Positions 1 to 10,321 are shown, numbered from the stretch's first letter. The stretch: 64,000 nucleotides of DNA from Woronichinia naegeliana WA131 (GCA_025370055.1 CP073041.1:1302001-1366000), one strand, 5' to 3'. The notes: generated by a model not told the origin, from the sequence alone. Made by a program: numbers and translations.

Positions 1-33
1 TCTTTTTGATTTTAAATTTGAGTTGAACCCTGT

Positions 34-2691
34 ATGACCTTCTCGCCCGATCCAGTTTCTCCCCCTACCGTAGAAGTTGCCACGAGCAAGGCTCCCCATC
101 GAGATTATCGTCCTTTGGATCGCAGTAAATTAACCCCCATGTTTCAGCACTATACGGAGGTGAAGGAACAGTATCCAGGGGCGTTATTACTCTATCGAGT
201 TGGAGACTTTTTCGAGTGTTTTTTTCAGGATTCGGTCATCATTGCCAGGGAATTAGAACTCATTTTAACTAGCAAAGATGGCGGGAAAGAAATCGGTCGA
301 GTTTCTATGACCGGCGTGCCTCACCATGCTCTAGAACGCTACAGTCGGCAATTGGTAGAAAAGGGCTATGCGGTGGCCATCTGTGATCAGGTGGAAGATG
401 CGGCAGATGCGGCGGCGGAAAAGCGCATGGTAGAGCGACAGGTGACAAAATTACTCACGCCTGGGACGTTAACCGATGATAGTATGCTGCCAGCCAGACG
501 GAATAATTTTTTGGCCGCGATCGCCTTATCAGGAGAACATTGGGGATTAGCCCATGCCGATATTTCAACGGGGGAATTTTTTACCACCCAATCCACGAAT
601 TTAGAAGCTCTAGGTTTAGAACTATTACGATTGCAACCGTCGGAAGTTTTAGTGCCAACCAACGCGCCGGATGTGAGAAATATTTTACGACCAGGGGAAA
701 AATCTGAACATTTGCCCACCTGTTTACCCGAATCTTTTTGCTATTCCTTGCGATCGCAAACTCCCTTCAGTTTAATGGAAGCTAAACAGCGATTATTAGA
801 CACATTTCGAGTGCGTTCTTTAGAAGGCATGGGTTGTGATGGTTTACCCTTGGCTATTCGAGCGGCGGGCGGACTGTTGGAATATATTGAAGATACCCAA
901 AAATCAAATTTAGTCCCGATTCAACCTCTAAAAACCTACAGTTTGACTGATTTTCTCATCCTTGATCACCAAACTCGTCGCAATTTAGAAATTAACCAAA
1001 CAGTACGAGATGGTAGTTTTCATGGTTCCTTACTGTGGGCTTTAGATCGCACCTGTACGGCGATGGGGGGACGGGCCTTGCGGCGTTGGTTATTGCAACC
1101 TTTGTTAGATTTTAAAGGTATTCGCGCCAGACAAAAAACCATTCAAGAGTTAATGGATAATCCCCCTCTGCGTCAAGATATTCGGCAATTATTAAAAAGT
1201 ATTTATGATTTGGAACGGTTAACGGGACGGATTGGGGCGGGCAGTGCCAATGCGCGAGATTTATTGGCTTTAGCGGAATCCTTAGTGCGATTAACAGATT
1301 TGTCCTACCTAGCCAGTCAAGGGAATTCTCCCTATCTCAAAGCCTTACATTTAGTACCACCGGCATTAGAAGAACTGGGCCGTTATGCGATCGCCCATTT
1401 AGTCGAAAATCCACCGCTTCATCTCAAAGAGGGAGGTGTAATTCGCAGTGGAATTAATGCTGATTTGGACGGAATGCGTCAACGTTTAGAAGAGGATAAA
1501 CAATGGTTAGCTAATTTAGAAGTGACTGAACGACAACGCACTGGTATTCCTAACTTAAAAGTAGGCTATAACAAAACCTTTGGCTATTATTTAACTTTAC
1601 CGAGAAGTAAAGCTGAACAAGCCCCTGAAAATTATCTACGGAAACAAACTCTGGTCAATGAAGAACGCTATATTACCCCTGAATTAAAGGAACGAGAAAC
1701 CCGTATTTTAACGGCGCAGGATGATCTTAATCAATTGGAATATGAAATTTTTACGGAAGTACGCAGTAAGGTGGCGGAAAAGGCCCAGGCGATTCGAGAT
1801 ATTGCTAAAGCGGTGGCAGCCTTGGATGTTTTATCGGGTTTAGCCGAGGTCGCGGTTTATCAAGGTTATTGTTGTCCTGAAATCGTGGAAGGGCGTTTGC
1901 TACGTATAGAAGAAGGCCGACATCCGGTGGTAGAACAATCCTTGAGTGCCGGTTTCTTTGTGCCTAATTCAACGGATTTGGGGGATCTTAATGGCCAAAG
2001 TCATCCTGATTTAATTATTTTGACGGGGCCTAATGCCAGTGGTAAAAGTTGTTATTTGCGTCAGGTGGGTCTTATTCAATTATTGGCTCAAACCGGCAGT
2101 TTTGTACCCGCAAAATCGGCTCAATTAGCAGTCTGCGATCGCATTTTTACGCGGGTCGGTGCGGTGGATGATTTAGCGACAGGTCAATCGACCTTTATGG
2201 TAGAAATGAATGAAACTGCTAATATTTTGAATCATGCGACTCCTCGTTCTTTAATTTTATTAGATGAAATTGGACGGGGAACGGCTACTTTTGACGGTTT
2301 ATCGATCGCCTGGGCGGTGGCTGAATATTTAGCAATGGAAATACAAGCTCGCACTATTTTTGCTACCCACTACCATGAATTAAATGAGTTGGCTTCTATT
2401 TTAGATAATGTGGCTAACTATCAAGTAACGGTGAAAGAGTTGCCCAATGAAATTGTCTTTTTACATCAGGTACAACCAGGGGGAGCCGATAAATCCTATG
2501 GTATTGAAGCTGGACGTTTAGCGGGTTTACCGAGTTCTGTGATTCGTCGAGCTAAACAGGTGATGGGACAAATTGAAAAGCACAGTAAAATTGCGATGGG
2601 TTTAAGGCAGGGTATTCAGAAAAAGAAGGTATCTGTTCCGAGTATAAAGTCAGGGCATCAGGTTGAGCAGTTGGATATTTTTGCGGATTAA
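34..2691 (+). CDS. mutS: DNA mismatch repair protein MutS
   Basis: MutS recognises mispaired or looped DNA and uses ATP to recruit repair factors. The 885-residue length fits the family. The mismatch-reading Phe-x-Glu motif lies in GDFFE (residues 57-61). Walker A is GPNASGKS (665-672), Walker B is DEIGRGT (from residue 744), and between them is the conserved [13 protein letters not shown] segment. The C-terminus carries QLDIF, which resembles a sliding-clamp-binding motif. The ATG at 34 leaves an N-terminal extension of about 30 residues before the conserved domain, as in other cyanobacterial MutS. It stands alone; no MutL is in the window. It looks intact. Confidence 0.97.
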   Translation: MTFSPDPVSPPTVEVATSKAPHRDYRPLDRSKLTPMFQHYTEVKEQYPGALLLYRVGDFFECFFQDSVIIARELELILTSKDGGKEIGRVSMTGVPHHALERYSRQLVEKGYAVAICDQVEDAADAAAEKRMVERQVTKLLTPGTLTDDSMLPARRNNFLAAIALSGEHWGLAHADISTGEFFTTQSTNLEALGLELLRLQPSEVLVPTNAPDVRNILRPGEKSEHLPTCLPESFCYSLRSQTPFSLMEAKQRLLDTFRVRSLEGMGCDGLPLAIRAAGGLLEYIEDTQKSNLVPIQPLKTYSLTDFLILDHQTRRNLEINQTVRDGSFHGSLLWALDRTCTAMGGRALRRWLLQPLLDFKGIRARQKTIQELMDNPPLRQDIRQLLKSIYDLERLTGRIGAGSANARDLLALAESLVRLTDLSYLASQGNSPYLKALHLVPPALEELGRYAIAHLVENPPLHLKEGGVIRSGINADLDGMRQRLEEDKQWLANLEVTERQRTGIPNLKVGYNKTFGYYLTLPRSKAEQAPENYLRKQTLVNEERYITPELKERETRILTAQDDLNQLEYEIFTEVRSKVAEKAQAIRDIAKAVAALDVLSGLAEVAVYQGYCCPEIVEGRLLRIEEGRHPVVEQSLSAGFFVPNSTDLGDLNGQSHPDLIILTGPNASGKSCYLRQVGLIQLLAQTGSFVPAKSAQLAVCDRIFTRVGAVDDLATGQSTFMVEMNETANILNHATPRSLILLDEIGRGTATFDGLSIAWAVAEYLAMEIQARTIFATHYHELNELASILDNVANYQVTVKELPNEIVFLHQVQPGGADKSYGIEAGRLAGLPSSVIRRAKQVMGQIEKHSKIAMGLRQGIQKKKVSVPSIKSGHQVEQLDIFAD

Positions 2692-2717
2692 AGAAAGGTT
2701 AGAAACGCCGCTTATTT

Positions 2718-3011
2718 TTACTCTACCTGTTGCCGAAAATAGGTTTCTGCCAGGGGAACTTGAAAGGCATAATGTTCATTAGTTTTGATTAAAATTTCTT
2801 TGTCTTCAATCAGGGTTTTAATCTGTATTTTGGAAACATTTTCTAAATGACCTGCGCTCATAAATTGGCTTAAAATCTGCCGTTGTTCCTCGGTAATTGT
2901 GTTTTTCCACAGTTCACGGAAATAATTGATACCGCGATCGCGTAGCAGTGCAAAGGTCGAGGGCTGGTGACTTCGTGGATTAAGTGCAAACCGATAAATA
3001 GTTGGGTTTGA
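2718..3011 (-). pseudogene. C-terminal remnant of an unidentified protein, possibly ATPase-like
   Basis: Most of the 496-bp gap between mutS and the dynamin operon is an open minus-strand frame of 97 codons. It has no start codon; an in-frame TGA lies just upstream at 3012-3014. The translation (…FALLRDRGINYFRELW…KNTITEEQRQILSQFM…) reads like real protein and ends ETYFRQQVE-stop. The style, a winged-helix-like tail after a Trp/Thr-Glu-Glu-Gln segment, resembles the C-termini of cyanobacterial AAA-like ATPases, but I cannot name the family. The 5' part of the gene is missing, so this is probably a decayed fragment. The rest of the gap (3012-3187) shows no gene, only a short palindrome (ACTGTACAGT near 3079). 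Confidence 0.4.
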
Positions 3012-3187
3012 TCAAATTGGCTGTTGCAATCTCAGGATAAGTTTTGTAAAGAACGGCGATCGCGCTTTACTCTGTACTGTACAGTTATAGATAATGATGT
3101 TAGACTCTATTCCTACTTGGCAGTTAAAGAATTAGGTTAAGATTTCCTCCTGAACTATACCAATCGCCCGAATCCCACATCAGCAAT

Positions 3188-5668
3188 ATGGATATTGAAC
3201 AAAAACTTAGTAATGCTCGAACATTGCTCAATGAATTGGGGAATGCCTTAACGGATTTGGTCAATGTGGCTCCTGATGTATTTGAAGATCAATCGTTAAA
3301 CGACAAGTTACAGGATTTTCGGCGGGTTTATGACGAGGCGACGGAACGGTTAGCCAATCCAAGTCTCCGTATTGCGATGATTGGGACAACTTCATCGGGT
3401 AAGTCCACGATTGTTAATGCTTTGATTGGGCGGCGTATTGCTCCCATTGAGGCGGGAGAGATGAGCGGTGGCGTTTTACGGATTAGACATTCTCAGGATT
3501 GTTGTCTGAAAATAGAGGCAACAGACGATGCTGTTTGGGAGACGGGGGAATGGACAGATTTAAGTGATGAGGAAATTTATAATCGCATTCGGGCGGTTAT
3601 GTACCATTACCATGAGGCACGACGAAAAAAAGACTATCTTGCACCTCAGATTGAGGTAAGCCTGCCAATCTTGCCTGCTTGCGATAAAAGTTTATCGGGT
3701 TTACCTGAAGGTTTAAATATTGAGTTTGTAGATTTGCCTGGTTTGAAGTCAGTACAAGATCACAAAAACTTAGAAATTATTCAATCTTTAGTTGGTAAAG
3801 CATTTAGTTTAGTTGCGCTTGACTATTTGCAAGTAGATGAAGAGCATAGACAAGTATTACTACAGGAGTTAAATAATGTAGTTAAATATTGGCAAGGTCG
3901 CCTTGATTCAACTATTTTTATTTTAAATCGGGTTGACTCTCGTGGCTCTGATGATTTACCTCTTGATATGCGTGTAGAAACCTTACAGCAAGAAATTCAA
4001 ACGCTTCTATCATTAGCTGAATTACCAGATATTATTCCTTTTAATGCTCGTCTTCTTTACAATGCTCAGTGTTCATGGGGGCATAATTCTTTGGAGAATT
4101 CATCAGGGATATTATTGGAATCAAGACGAGAATTTCTCAAGGCACTGGTTAAAGATTCTGCTAGTAAAATTGAGGAACAAGTAACAGGAAAGCGTGATTT
4201 AAGAAGATGGTTTGATGAAATCAAGTATGATCTTGATGATAATCTTCACGTTGAAGATGAAAAAGTCAGGATGATTGTCAATTATGCTCTTCAGTGGAGT
4301 GGGGGTCAAACTTTATGGGATTGTATTAAAAAGAGAATTGAAGAGTCTTTTGCCGAGTTGGTAATTTTACCTATTTTAGTAAATGTTTTTAACTCTTATG
4401 ATAGCTTGTCTGATTCAGTTAATTTATTAATTCAAACTAGAAAAATTACTAATCTTGAAGAGATTAAGGAAAAACAAGAGCAGTTAATTAAATTTCGCAA
4501 TGAATTTCCTGATTTAGCCGAAAAAGTTAATAAAAACTTTGAGCAAGAATTAAAAGACTATATTAAAGATTTGAAGAGTAAAAATCCAACAGAAATTAAT
4601 CAAGCAATCCAAAAGGCAATCGAAAAAAAACGTAAAGGATTTCAAGAAATTTTCGGCGCAGTTAATGATATTGAAGCGGATTTAAACACTAATATTATTA
4701 TCCAAGTTAGAGATGCTTTTAAAAATAAAAAAGGTGCTTATGAGTTAGAAGATAAATTACAGGAAGTTATTACTCCTTCTCTTGCTAAAGATGTTGCTAG
4801 AGAATATGACCATGTTAGTCGTAGGATCAGTGACTTTACATCAGAAAAAGATGGTTATTTAGTTAAAAAAATTAAGATAGATGACAGTAAAAAAATCAAA
4901 GAATTAGAACATGATGAGAAATATGTCAGATTACTTTTTCATACCATAAAAGATGCTTTAACAGCAAGAGCAGAATTCAAATTACAAGCTAAACAAAAAG
5001 ATTTCATTACTGCTTTAGATTCCTTAATTCAAGATCAAATTACACGCTTAAAATTTTTCATTCCTGAAGAAATTTTAGAATCATTAGATATTGAACAAGC
5101 TGTAATGAGTGATGTTAGGAAAAAATTAAATGAAAATTTAACTACGTTGCCAGAAAAGTTTTTTAATTTTTCTGAGGATATTAAGGGAAATACATTAACT
5201 CAAAGGGAAAAAACTGGCACAAAAGCTCAAAAAAGAAGTCGGGAAGTCGGTAGCTGTTTAAATAAGCGTACAGAAACTTATACCGAGTATGTTGATCAGC
5301 ACGATAATATCCAATATAAACAATTACTAATCCCCGACATTGAAACAATGGCTAAACAATGGTCAAGTGGGATTAAAAATAGTGAATATGGCAAAGGTGG
5401 TTTATGGGATATTTTATTTGATTGGATCACTAATAAGTTAAATTATGCCAGTAATTTATTTAATGAATCTGTAAATAACATTCTTAATTTAACAGAAAAA
5501 TGTTTAGATGAACAATTTAAAAAATTAGAGGAACAACAACTAGAATTAGAAAAATTAGCTAAATTTGAATCTTGTCACAGTAAAGCTAATAATATTCGTC
5601 AAGAATTAGCTAAAATATTTAATTCAAATTCTATAAATGAAGGAGTTATTGATAATGAACTCTTTTAA
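3188..5668 (+). CDS. Dynamin-like large GTPase, first gene of a three-gene operon
   Basis: An 826-residue dynamin-superfamily GTPase. The G1 loop is IGTTSSGKST (65-74), a G2-like Thr-poor region follows at EAGEMSGG (88-95), G3 is DLPG (182-185) and G4 is NRVD (247-250). After the G domain (about 1-340) come roughly 480 mostly helical, charged residues, as expected of the stalk and effector bundle. No clear membrane segment is visible, although a Trp-rich amphipathic stretch near residues 735-770 could be a paddle. Family knowledge: bacterial dynamins remodel membranes and some protect against phage. The downstream gene overlaps this one, and the second and third genes bring hydrophobic segments, so a membrane-bound complex is inferred. 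AT-rich codon use differs from mutS, suggesting transfer. Confidence 0.85.
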   Translation: MDIEQKLSNARTLLNELGNALTDLVNVAPDVFEDQSLNDKLQDFRRVYDEATERLANPSLRIAMIGTTSSGKSTIVNALIGRRIAPIEAGEMSGGVLRIRHSQDCCLKIEATDDAVWETGEWTDLSDEEIYNRIRAVMYHYHEARRKKDYLAPQIEVSLPILPACDKSLSGLPEGLNIEFVDLPGLKSVQDHKNLEIIQSLVGKAFSLVALDYLQVDEEHRQVLLQELNNVVKYWQGRLDSTIFILNRVDSRGSDDLPLDMRVETLQQEIQTLLSLAELPDIIPFNARLLYNAQCSWGHNSLENSSGILLESRREFLKALVKDSASKIEEQVTGKRDLRRWFDEIKYDLDDNLHVEDEKVRMIVNYALQWSGGQTLWDCIKKRIEESFAELVILPILVNVFNSYDSLSDSVNLLIQTRKITNLEEIKEKQEQLIKFRNEFPDLAEKVNKNFEQELKDYIKDLKSKNPTEINQAIQKAIEKKRKGFQEIFGAVNDIEADLNTNIIIQVRDAFKNKKGAYELEDKLQEVITPSLAKDVAREYDHVSRRISDFTSEKDGYLVKKIKIDDSKKIKELEHDEKYVRLLFHTIKDALTARAEFKLQAKQKDFITALDSLIQDQITRLKFFIPEEILESLDIEQAVMSDVRKKLNENLTTLPEKFFNFSEDIKGNTLTQREKTGTKAQKRSREVGSCLNKRTETYTEYVDQHDNIQYKQLLIPDIETMAKQWSSGIKNSEYGKGGLWDILFDWITNKLNYASNLFNESVNNILNLTEKCLDEQFKKLEEQQLELEKLAKFESCHSKANNIRQELAKIFNSNSINEGVIDNELF

Positions 5669-6521
5669 TGAAATATTAAACGAAATATATGATAAAGTTC
5701 AAGAAAAACATTTATATACTAAAGATTTTAATCTTCTTTTAGAATATGCGATAATTTTATGGACAAAAAAAATTGATTTTCAAAAAAATATAAATCCAGA
5801 GATATTTAATGATATTAAAATATTCGACTTTGGCTATGAGCTTTATAAAGAATGGAATGCAAAAACAACAAAAGTATTAGAAAAATATACTAAAGGATTT
5901 AGTGTTGATGCACCATTCCCCGATGATAAAAGTCCACTTTATCACATAATACAAAAACTTATTAACAAATTACCATTAAGGAGTCAAGAAATGAAAAGCA
6001 TCAAATTTATTGTTTTTCTTGGTCTTGTTATTACAGCAGTTGGTTATGTAGTTTTTCAACTCAATCAACAAAAAACGGCAACAAGCAATCAGGGATCATT
6101 ATCAGATGATGATAATCCTTCATATTTTCTTCCTGAACCTAAAACATTAATCTTAGTAGTCAATGCTCTCAAAAAAGATTGCTTAGATAAACTTGAAAGT
6201 CAAGGTAATCAAATCCAATCTGAAGATTGCGAAAAACTTTATCGTGCTACTAGCTTTTTATGGATGGGAGATGAACTACATCCAAAATTAAATCGAAATT
6301 TAAACAATAGTGGTGCTTTTGTCGTTCAAGAAGGGGCTGAGTCTGAATATGATGTTTATTTGCTTAAAATTGAGTTATCAAAAGCTAATGAAGGCTTTGA
6401 ACAGAATGCAGATCAAGTGTCGAGAATTGACGCTTTTCGAGAATTAGAAGGTTTATCTGTTCAGATTTCACGTCGGTTAAAAGTTTCTGTCTATGAAAAC
6501 ACAAACATTTACACTCGATAA
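5655..6521 (+). CDS. Hypothetical single-pass membrane protein of the dynamin operon
   Basis: Unrecognised family, 288 residues from the ATG at 5655. That start is preferred over the ATG at 5637 because an AGGAG box (5641-5645) sits nine bases before it. The gene overlaps the dynamin-like stop codon by 14 bases, so the two are probably translationally coupled. Residues about 1-110 are soluble and helical. One clear transmembrane helix follows (FIVFLGLVITAVGYVVFQL, about residues 117-135), then about 150 residues containing a Cys pair (DCLDKLE…EDCEKLY) that could form a disulfide if this part is outside the cytoplasm. A membrane anchor or sensor partner for the GTPase is inferred from position only. 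Confidence 0.75.
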   Translation: MNSFNEILNEIYDKVQEKHLYTKDFNLLLEYAIILWTKKIDFQKNINPEIFNDIKIFDFGYELYKEWNAKTTKVLEKYTKGFSVDAPFPDDKSPLYHIIQKLINKLPLRSQEMKSIKFIVFLGLVITAVGYVVFQLNQQKTATSNQGSLSDDDNPSYFLPEPKTLILVVNALKKDCLDKLESQGNQIQSEDCEKLYRATSFLWMGDELHPKLNRNLNNSGAFVVQEGAESEYDVYLLKIELSKANEGFEQNADQVSRIDAFRELEGLSVQISRRLKVSVYENTNIYTR

Positions 6522-6535
6522 AAGGAGAAAACCAA

Positions 6536-7801
6536 ATGTTAATTGATGCAAAATTGTTAGTCAATAGCCCCGAAATTATTCAAGGTTTAATCTCTGGGGA
6601 TATGGTTCGCTATGGTAGCGTTATTCGTTGGGCTAAAGGGGTTGGCCCCCACCCTGGCAGTGTTGTTAAAAATTTAATTGAAACGCCAGGCATTGCAAAT
6701 CAGTTAATCGGATTACCCCTTTCTCCTATTGGAGGAAGTATTGATGTGATAGGCCACACCATGACTTATCACAAATTGCTAGGGATTGATAAAAAGCTAA
6801 TCGGTATGAATCAAACCCTTTCCCAGGTAATGAATCTTAGCCAAATTGCCGCAGGCGCAAGCTTTTTAAATTTAGGCGTTAGTATTGTAGGTTTTGCTTA
6901 TATGGCTTATAAACTTAATCAGATGCAAAAATCTATTACTGTTCTTCAACAAACGGTGGAAAAAGGATTTGATGATGTCAATCGTCGTCTTGATAAAATG
7001 TCACAACAACTAGGTTACATTTGCTTAGTTGTACAAGATAGTCGAGCAAAACAGGAAAAATTAGCCCAAGCAATTGCTCACCTTTACCAAAGCAGTTTAA
7101 TCAGAGAAATATCAGAATTACAAGCCGAACTTCAAAATTTAAACCGTTTTCCTGATGAATCCCCCATAGTAGCTATAAAAACAGCAAGTCGTATTCGTCT
7201 ATTTTTAAGCCATGAAGCACTAAAAATCACCCCAGAACTAGAAGCAGAATTAATGCTAAACAGTGATATTGCCATTCAAGGTTGGGCAGTTTCTACCATT
7301 ACCGAAGCTAATTTATTAATGGAAATGGGTCGTTATCAAGACGCGAAATACATTTTAGGGGAAGAAGTCGTTAAATTTAAACAACTCTCCGAAAATTGGT
7401 CAAAAGCATTGCTAGATGACGGCCATGATAGTCTTAATACTTCCTATCGTTTCGTTGGCAAACCATTTAATGAGTTTATTTTGCCAGAAAGAGTAGAACG
7501 AATTTGTCAAATTTACCCTAAAGATTTTAATCTAAGCTCGGAACAAGTTCGACGCATCAAGAATGAAATTGATGTTGAATTTGATATGTCCTACGCTCCC
7601 GAACGCTACAACCAAGCCTGGGTTAACAAACAACTGGCGATCGCCGAATATTTAGACACCCTTAGCGAACTTTTAGCTCGACTAGATACCCTTCAAGATT
7701 TTGCCAGTCTTTGTGAAAATCGAGGTGTAAAGAGTAGCAAAGAAATCCTTCCTTCGCAAGATGTTAAGCCAGGACTCTATTTACTCGATGGAGTCACCTG
7801 A
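6536..7801 (+). CDS. Hypothetical protein with central hydrophobic segment and coiled coil, third gene of the dynamin operon
   Basis: Unrecognised family, 421 residues. AAAGGAG lies just before the ATG, and the gene is 14 bases after the previous stop, so it is cotranscribed. The first 100 residues are Gly/Pro/Ile-rich. A hydrophobic stretch (about residues 101-125, AAGASFLNLGVSIVGFAYMA) follows and leads directly into a predicted coiled coil (KLNQMQKSITVLQQTVEKGF… to about residue 190). The rest is helical and soluble. A hydrophobic hairpin flanked by coiled coil is common in membrane-inserting or pore-forming proteins, so an effector role is possible but is inference. The base composition is richer in G+C than the two genes before it. 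Confidence 0.7.
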   Translation: MLIDAKLLVNSPEIIQGLISGDMVRYGSVIRWAKGVGPHPGSVVKNLIETPGIANQLIGLPLSPIGGSIDVIGHTMTYHKLLGIDKKLIGMNQTLSQVMNLSQIAAGASFLNLGVSIVGFAYMAYKLNQMQKSITVLQQTVEKGFDDVNRRLDKMSQQLGYICLVVQDSRAKQEKLAQAIAHLYQSSLIREISELQAELQNLNRFPDESPIVAIKTASRIRLFLSHEALKITPELEAELMLNSDIAIQGWAVSTITEANLLMEMGRYQDAKYILGEEVVKFKQLSENWSKALLDDGHDSLNTSYRFVGKPFNEFILPERVERICQIYPKDFNLSSEQVRRIKNEIDVEFDMSYAPERYNQAWVNKQLAIAEYLDTLSELLARLDTLQDFASLCENRGVKSSKEILPSQDVKPGLYLLDGVT

Positions 7802-7836
7802 TTTTCACTACAAAAGCTGTGACTTGCTGAATGGGA

Positions 7837-8190
7837 TCAAACCAGATTCATATTCAGTAACACCTCTTTGCCTTTCTGCTTTAGTTTTATATTAGTAATT
7901 GGATAGCGAAAGAAATCCCATTTGCAATTATCGCAATTATCTTGAACCTCAAATGTGATATAGCCAGGATTCTTTAGTGACCACCATAAAAATCGTCGAA
8001 ATTTATGAATTGCATCCAACTTATCTTCTTCCAGTAAACCTTGTCCTAGTTCTATTATATATTGTTTAAATAGTTCATCATCGGTAATGTAATCATTCTC
8101 AAGTTGAAGTTTTTTCAAAGTCATCAAGACCGCAACTAGATTTTCCTTATTAATATTGAGAAACTCCATTTTCATATGCTTTTTTTCCAT
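7837..8190 (-). CDS. Small hypothetical protein
   Basis: A 117-codon minus-strand frame converging on the dynamin operon, 35 bp from its end. The protein is acidic to neutral with an aromatic patch (FRRFLWWSLKNPGYITFEV) and a CDNC motif that could bind metal. Three in-frame ATGs (residues 1, 6 and 8) are possible starts; none has a strong ribosome-binding site. The amino-acid composition looks like real protein. I do not recognise the family. Confidence 0.5.
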   Translation of the reverse strand: MEKKHMKMEFLNINKENLVAVLMTLKKLQLENDYITDDELFKQYIIELGQGLLEEDKLDAIHKFRRFLWWSLKNPGYITFEVQDNCDNCKWDFFRYPITNIKLKQKGKEVLLNMNLV

Positions 8191-8412
8191 TTTATGTTAG
8201 TTTTCATGATTAACGAAAGTGGCTTTACTTTCTTCTGATATTTATTTTTAGCCTATTTTTTTGCTACCCGCACTGAATTCAGTTTTTTTATTTTACCACC
8301 CATCTAAAATTAGCACACAACTTTAAAAAAATGCAAACGTACAAGATGTGGATAGCCGTACTTAGTTCTTTGCAACAACTATCCTAAATTCTTAAATATT
8401 TTCAGCGATCGC

Positions 8413-8529
8413 CTATTTCACCCCCAACACGCTCAAAAACTCAGTCACCACATCGGTAGTTTTTTCTTCACACTCTTTAGCGGTGAATCTAACTGTTGGT
8501 ATTCCCTCACGCAACATTAGGCGATTATC
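8413..8529 (-). pseudogene. C-terminal gene fragment, copy A of a repeated remnant
   Basis: This minus-strand stretch encodes RLMLREGIPTVRF… continuing to …VVTEFLSVLGVK-stop, about 38 codons, with an in-frame TAG immediately upstream. It is clearly homologous to the fragment at 8875-8990 (both share RLMLREGI-TVRF and EKT-DVVTE), so it is the tail of a real gene that has lost its 5' part. I cannot name the family. It fills much of the 412-bp gap between the 117-aa protein and the CopG-like antitoxin; the rest (8191-8412) shows nothing recognisable. Confidence 0.45.
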
Positions 8530-8602
8530 CTACGTTATTCTGGCTTAATGTGTATAATTTATATGGCAGAATAATATGTGCTCTAGCTTCGACTAGGATG
8601 AT

Positions 8603-8836
8603 ATGAAAAACATAACTCTTGATCCCGCAAAACCCATTGGCGACCTCACCATTGTCAAAGATTTTTTGCCATCTCCAGAACAATTAGTCCCCAAAAAAAC
8701 AACAGTGCGAGTAACAATGGAATTTACCCAAGAAAGTATTGAATTTTTTAAGCGTGAAGCCAAAAATCACAATGCCTCTTATCAAGCCATGATTCGTAAC
8801 TTGGTAGATACCTACGCCAAACAACAACAGCAATAA
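8603..8836 (+). CDS. CopG/BrnA-like ribbon-helix-helix antitoxin, orphan
   Basis: A 77-residue protein whose C-terminal half (TTVRVTMEFTQESIEFFKRE… to residue 72) has the beta strand plus two helices of ribbon-helix-helix DNA-binding antitoxins, close in style to BrnA. Such proteins bind their own promoter and neutralise a partner toxin. A BrnT-type toxin would usually lie directly upstream, but only a gene fragment is there, so the antitoxin looks orphaned. It is bracketed by two copies of the same C-terminal remnant. The leader at 8520-8550 matches the one before the antitoxin at 14136. Confidence 0.7.
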   Translation: MKNITLDPAKPIGDLTIVKDFLPSPEQLVPKKTTVRVTMEFTQESIEFFKREAKNHNASYQAMIRNLVDTYAKQQQQ

Positions 8837-8874
8837 ATCTGGAAAGAATTGACTCTCAAAGTGCGATCGCCTAT

Positions 8875-8990
8875 TTAAACCCTAGTAATCCCAAAAACTT
8901 CAGTCACCACATCGTTGGTTTTTTCATGACGTTCTTGAGCAATGAATCTAACTGTTGTTATTCCCTCTCTTAACATCAGGCGATCGCCGA
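8875..8990 (-). pseudogene. C-terminal gene fragment, copy B of a repeated remnant
   Basis: Minus-strand coding remnant reading …ILGDRLMLREGITTVRF… to …VVTEVFGITRV-stop. It aligns over its whole length with the fragment at 8413-8529. Both end next to GCGATCGCC followed by a TATTT motif. No start codon or upstream domain remains. A predicted plus-strand frame at 8942-9193 over it is an artefact. Confidence 0.45.
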
Positions 8991-9032
8991 GTATATTGAA
9001 AAAGAAAACCCTCAACCTAGAGAACAATCATT

Positions 9033-9245
9033 ATGACCCTACAAGACATCCAATCCCAAATCTTAAAATTACCAACCCAAGACAAATGGCAACTCGTTCA
9101 AACCCTTCTAAATGCCATCCAAAAAGATACCACCGCCCCAAAAACAACCCCAGAGAAAACCTATCCCCTGCGCGGTTTACCCATCACCATTAGCGAAGAC
9201 TTTGATGATCCCATGCCAGAACTGTGGGAGGTATTAACAGAATGA
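9033..9245 (+). CDS. VapB-type antitoxin of a PIN toxin module
   Basis: A 70-residue protein: an N-terminal helical region (MTLQDIQSQILKLPTQDKWQ), a linker, and an acidic Pro-rich tail (ISEDFDDPMPELWEVLTE), as in cyanobacterial antitoxins placed directly before PIN-domain toxins. Its TGA overlaps an ATG in the ATGA arrangement typical of vapBC pairs. The toxin that should follow is reduced to eight codons, so this antitoxin has lost its partner. Confidence 0.65.
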   Translation: MTLQDIQSQILKLPTQDKWQLVQTLLNAIQKDTTAPKTTPEKTYPLRGLPITISEDFDDPMPELWEVLTE

Positions 9246-9268
9246 TTCTCCTGGATACCCACACTTGA
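9242..9268 (+). pseudogene. Start of a VapC-like PIN toxin, truncated after eight codons
   Basis: The ATG overlapping the antitoxin stop begins MILLDTHT and then meets TGA. That is the exact N-terminal signature of PIN toxins (compare YLLDTHVLLWW in the neighbour at 9550). All sequence after Thr8 is unrelated and runs into the next leader at 9307, so the toxin body was deleted or replaced. Confidence 0.6.
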
Positions 9269-9306
9269 CTATCGAACTCCTTCACTGTCTCCCCCTGTTT
9301 TACTAA

Positions 9307-9942
<636 letters not shown>

Positions 9943-9974
9943 TTTCTACAAAATAGCCTCTCTTTTTTTAATAA

Positions 9975-10000
9975 GCCGCCCGCCCGATATTAAACAACCC
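9975..10000 (+). repeat. Recurrent TA-module leader, copy 2 (HIP1 degenerate)
   Basis: CCGCCCGCCCGATATTAAAC followed by AACCC, matching the leader at 9307 except that the HIP1 core has decayed. It lies 17 bases before the DUF433 fragment. Confidence 0.55.
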
Positions 10001-10016
10001 TAAACCCAGACCCATT

Positions 10017-10214
10017 ATGCAAATTGAAGACTATTTTATTTTTCTCACCCCTGATGACATTCGCCTAAAAGGTCATCGCATCGGTATTGACAACATCCTA
10101 TTTTACTTTCTCGAAGGTTATAGTCCTGAAGAAATTTTATCTATCTATCCTGACCTAAACCTAGAAAAAATTTATGCAACTATTACCTATATTCCTTCTC
10201 TTAACATAACGTGA
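10017..10214 (+). pseudogene. Truncated DUF433-type antitoxin
   Basis: The first 58 residues are almost identical to the protein at 12655 (EDYFIFL-PDDIR-KGHRIG, then the EEILSIYPDL helix). After ATITY the frame switches to unrelated IPSLNIT and stops. The sequence at the break (TATTCCTTCTCTTAACAT) closely matches the edges of the remnants at 8499 and 8959, so recombination at a repeated element probably cut off the tail. No DUF5615 toxin follows. Confidence 0.65.
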
Positions 10215-10321
10215 TCGCTTTTTTAAAATTATCAACTACTCACTAAGCGGCGATCGCATATTCAAAATAATTGAAAACATGATAACATAGACTATAAATT
10301 GCCTTCCCAGAGGACAAAAAA

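Noticed and set aside
8942-9193. 83-residue plus-strand frame over the antitoxin
   Set aside because: It is rich in Pro/Arg/His, overlaps a better supported gene and a minus-strand remnant, and lacks a start signal.
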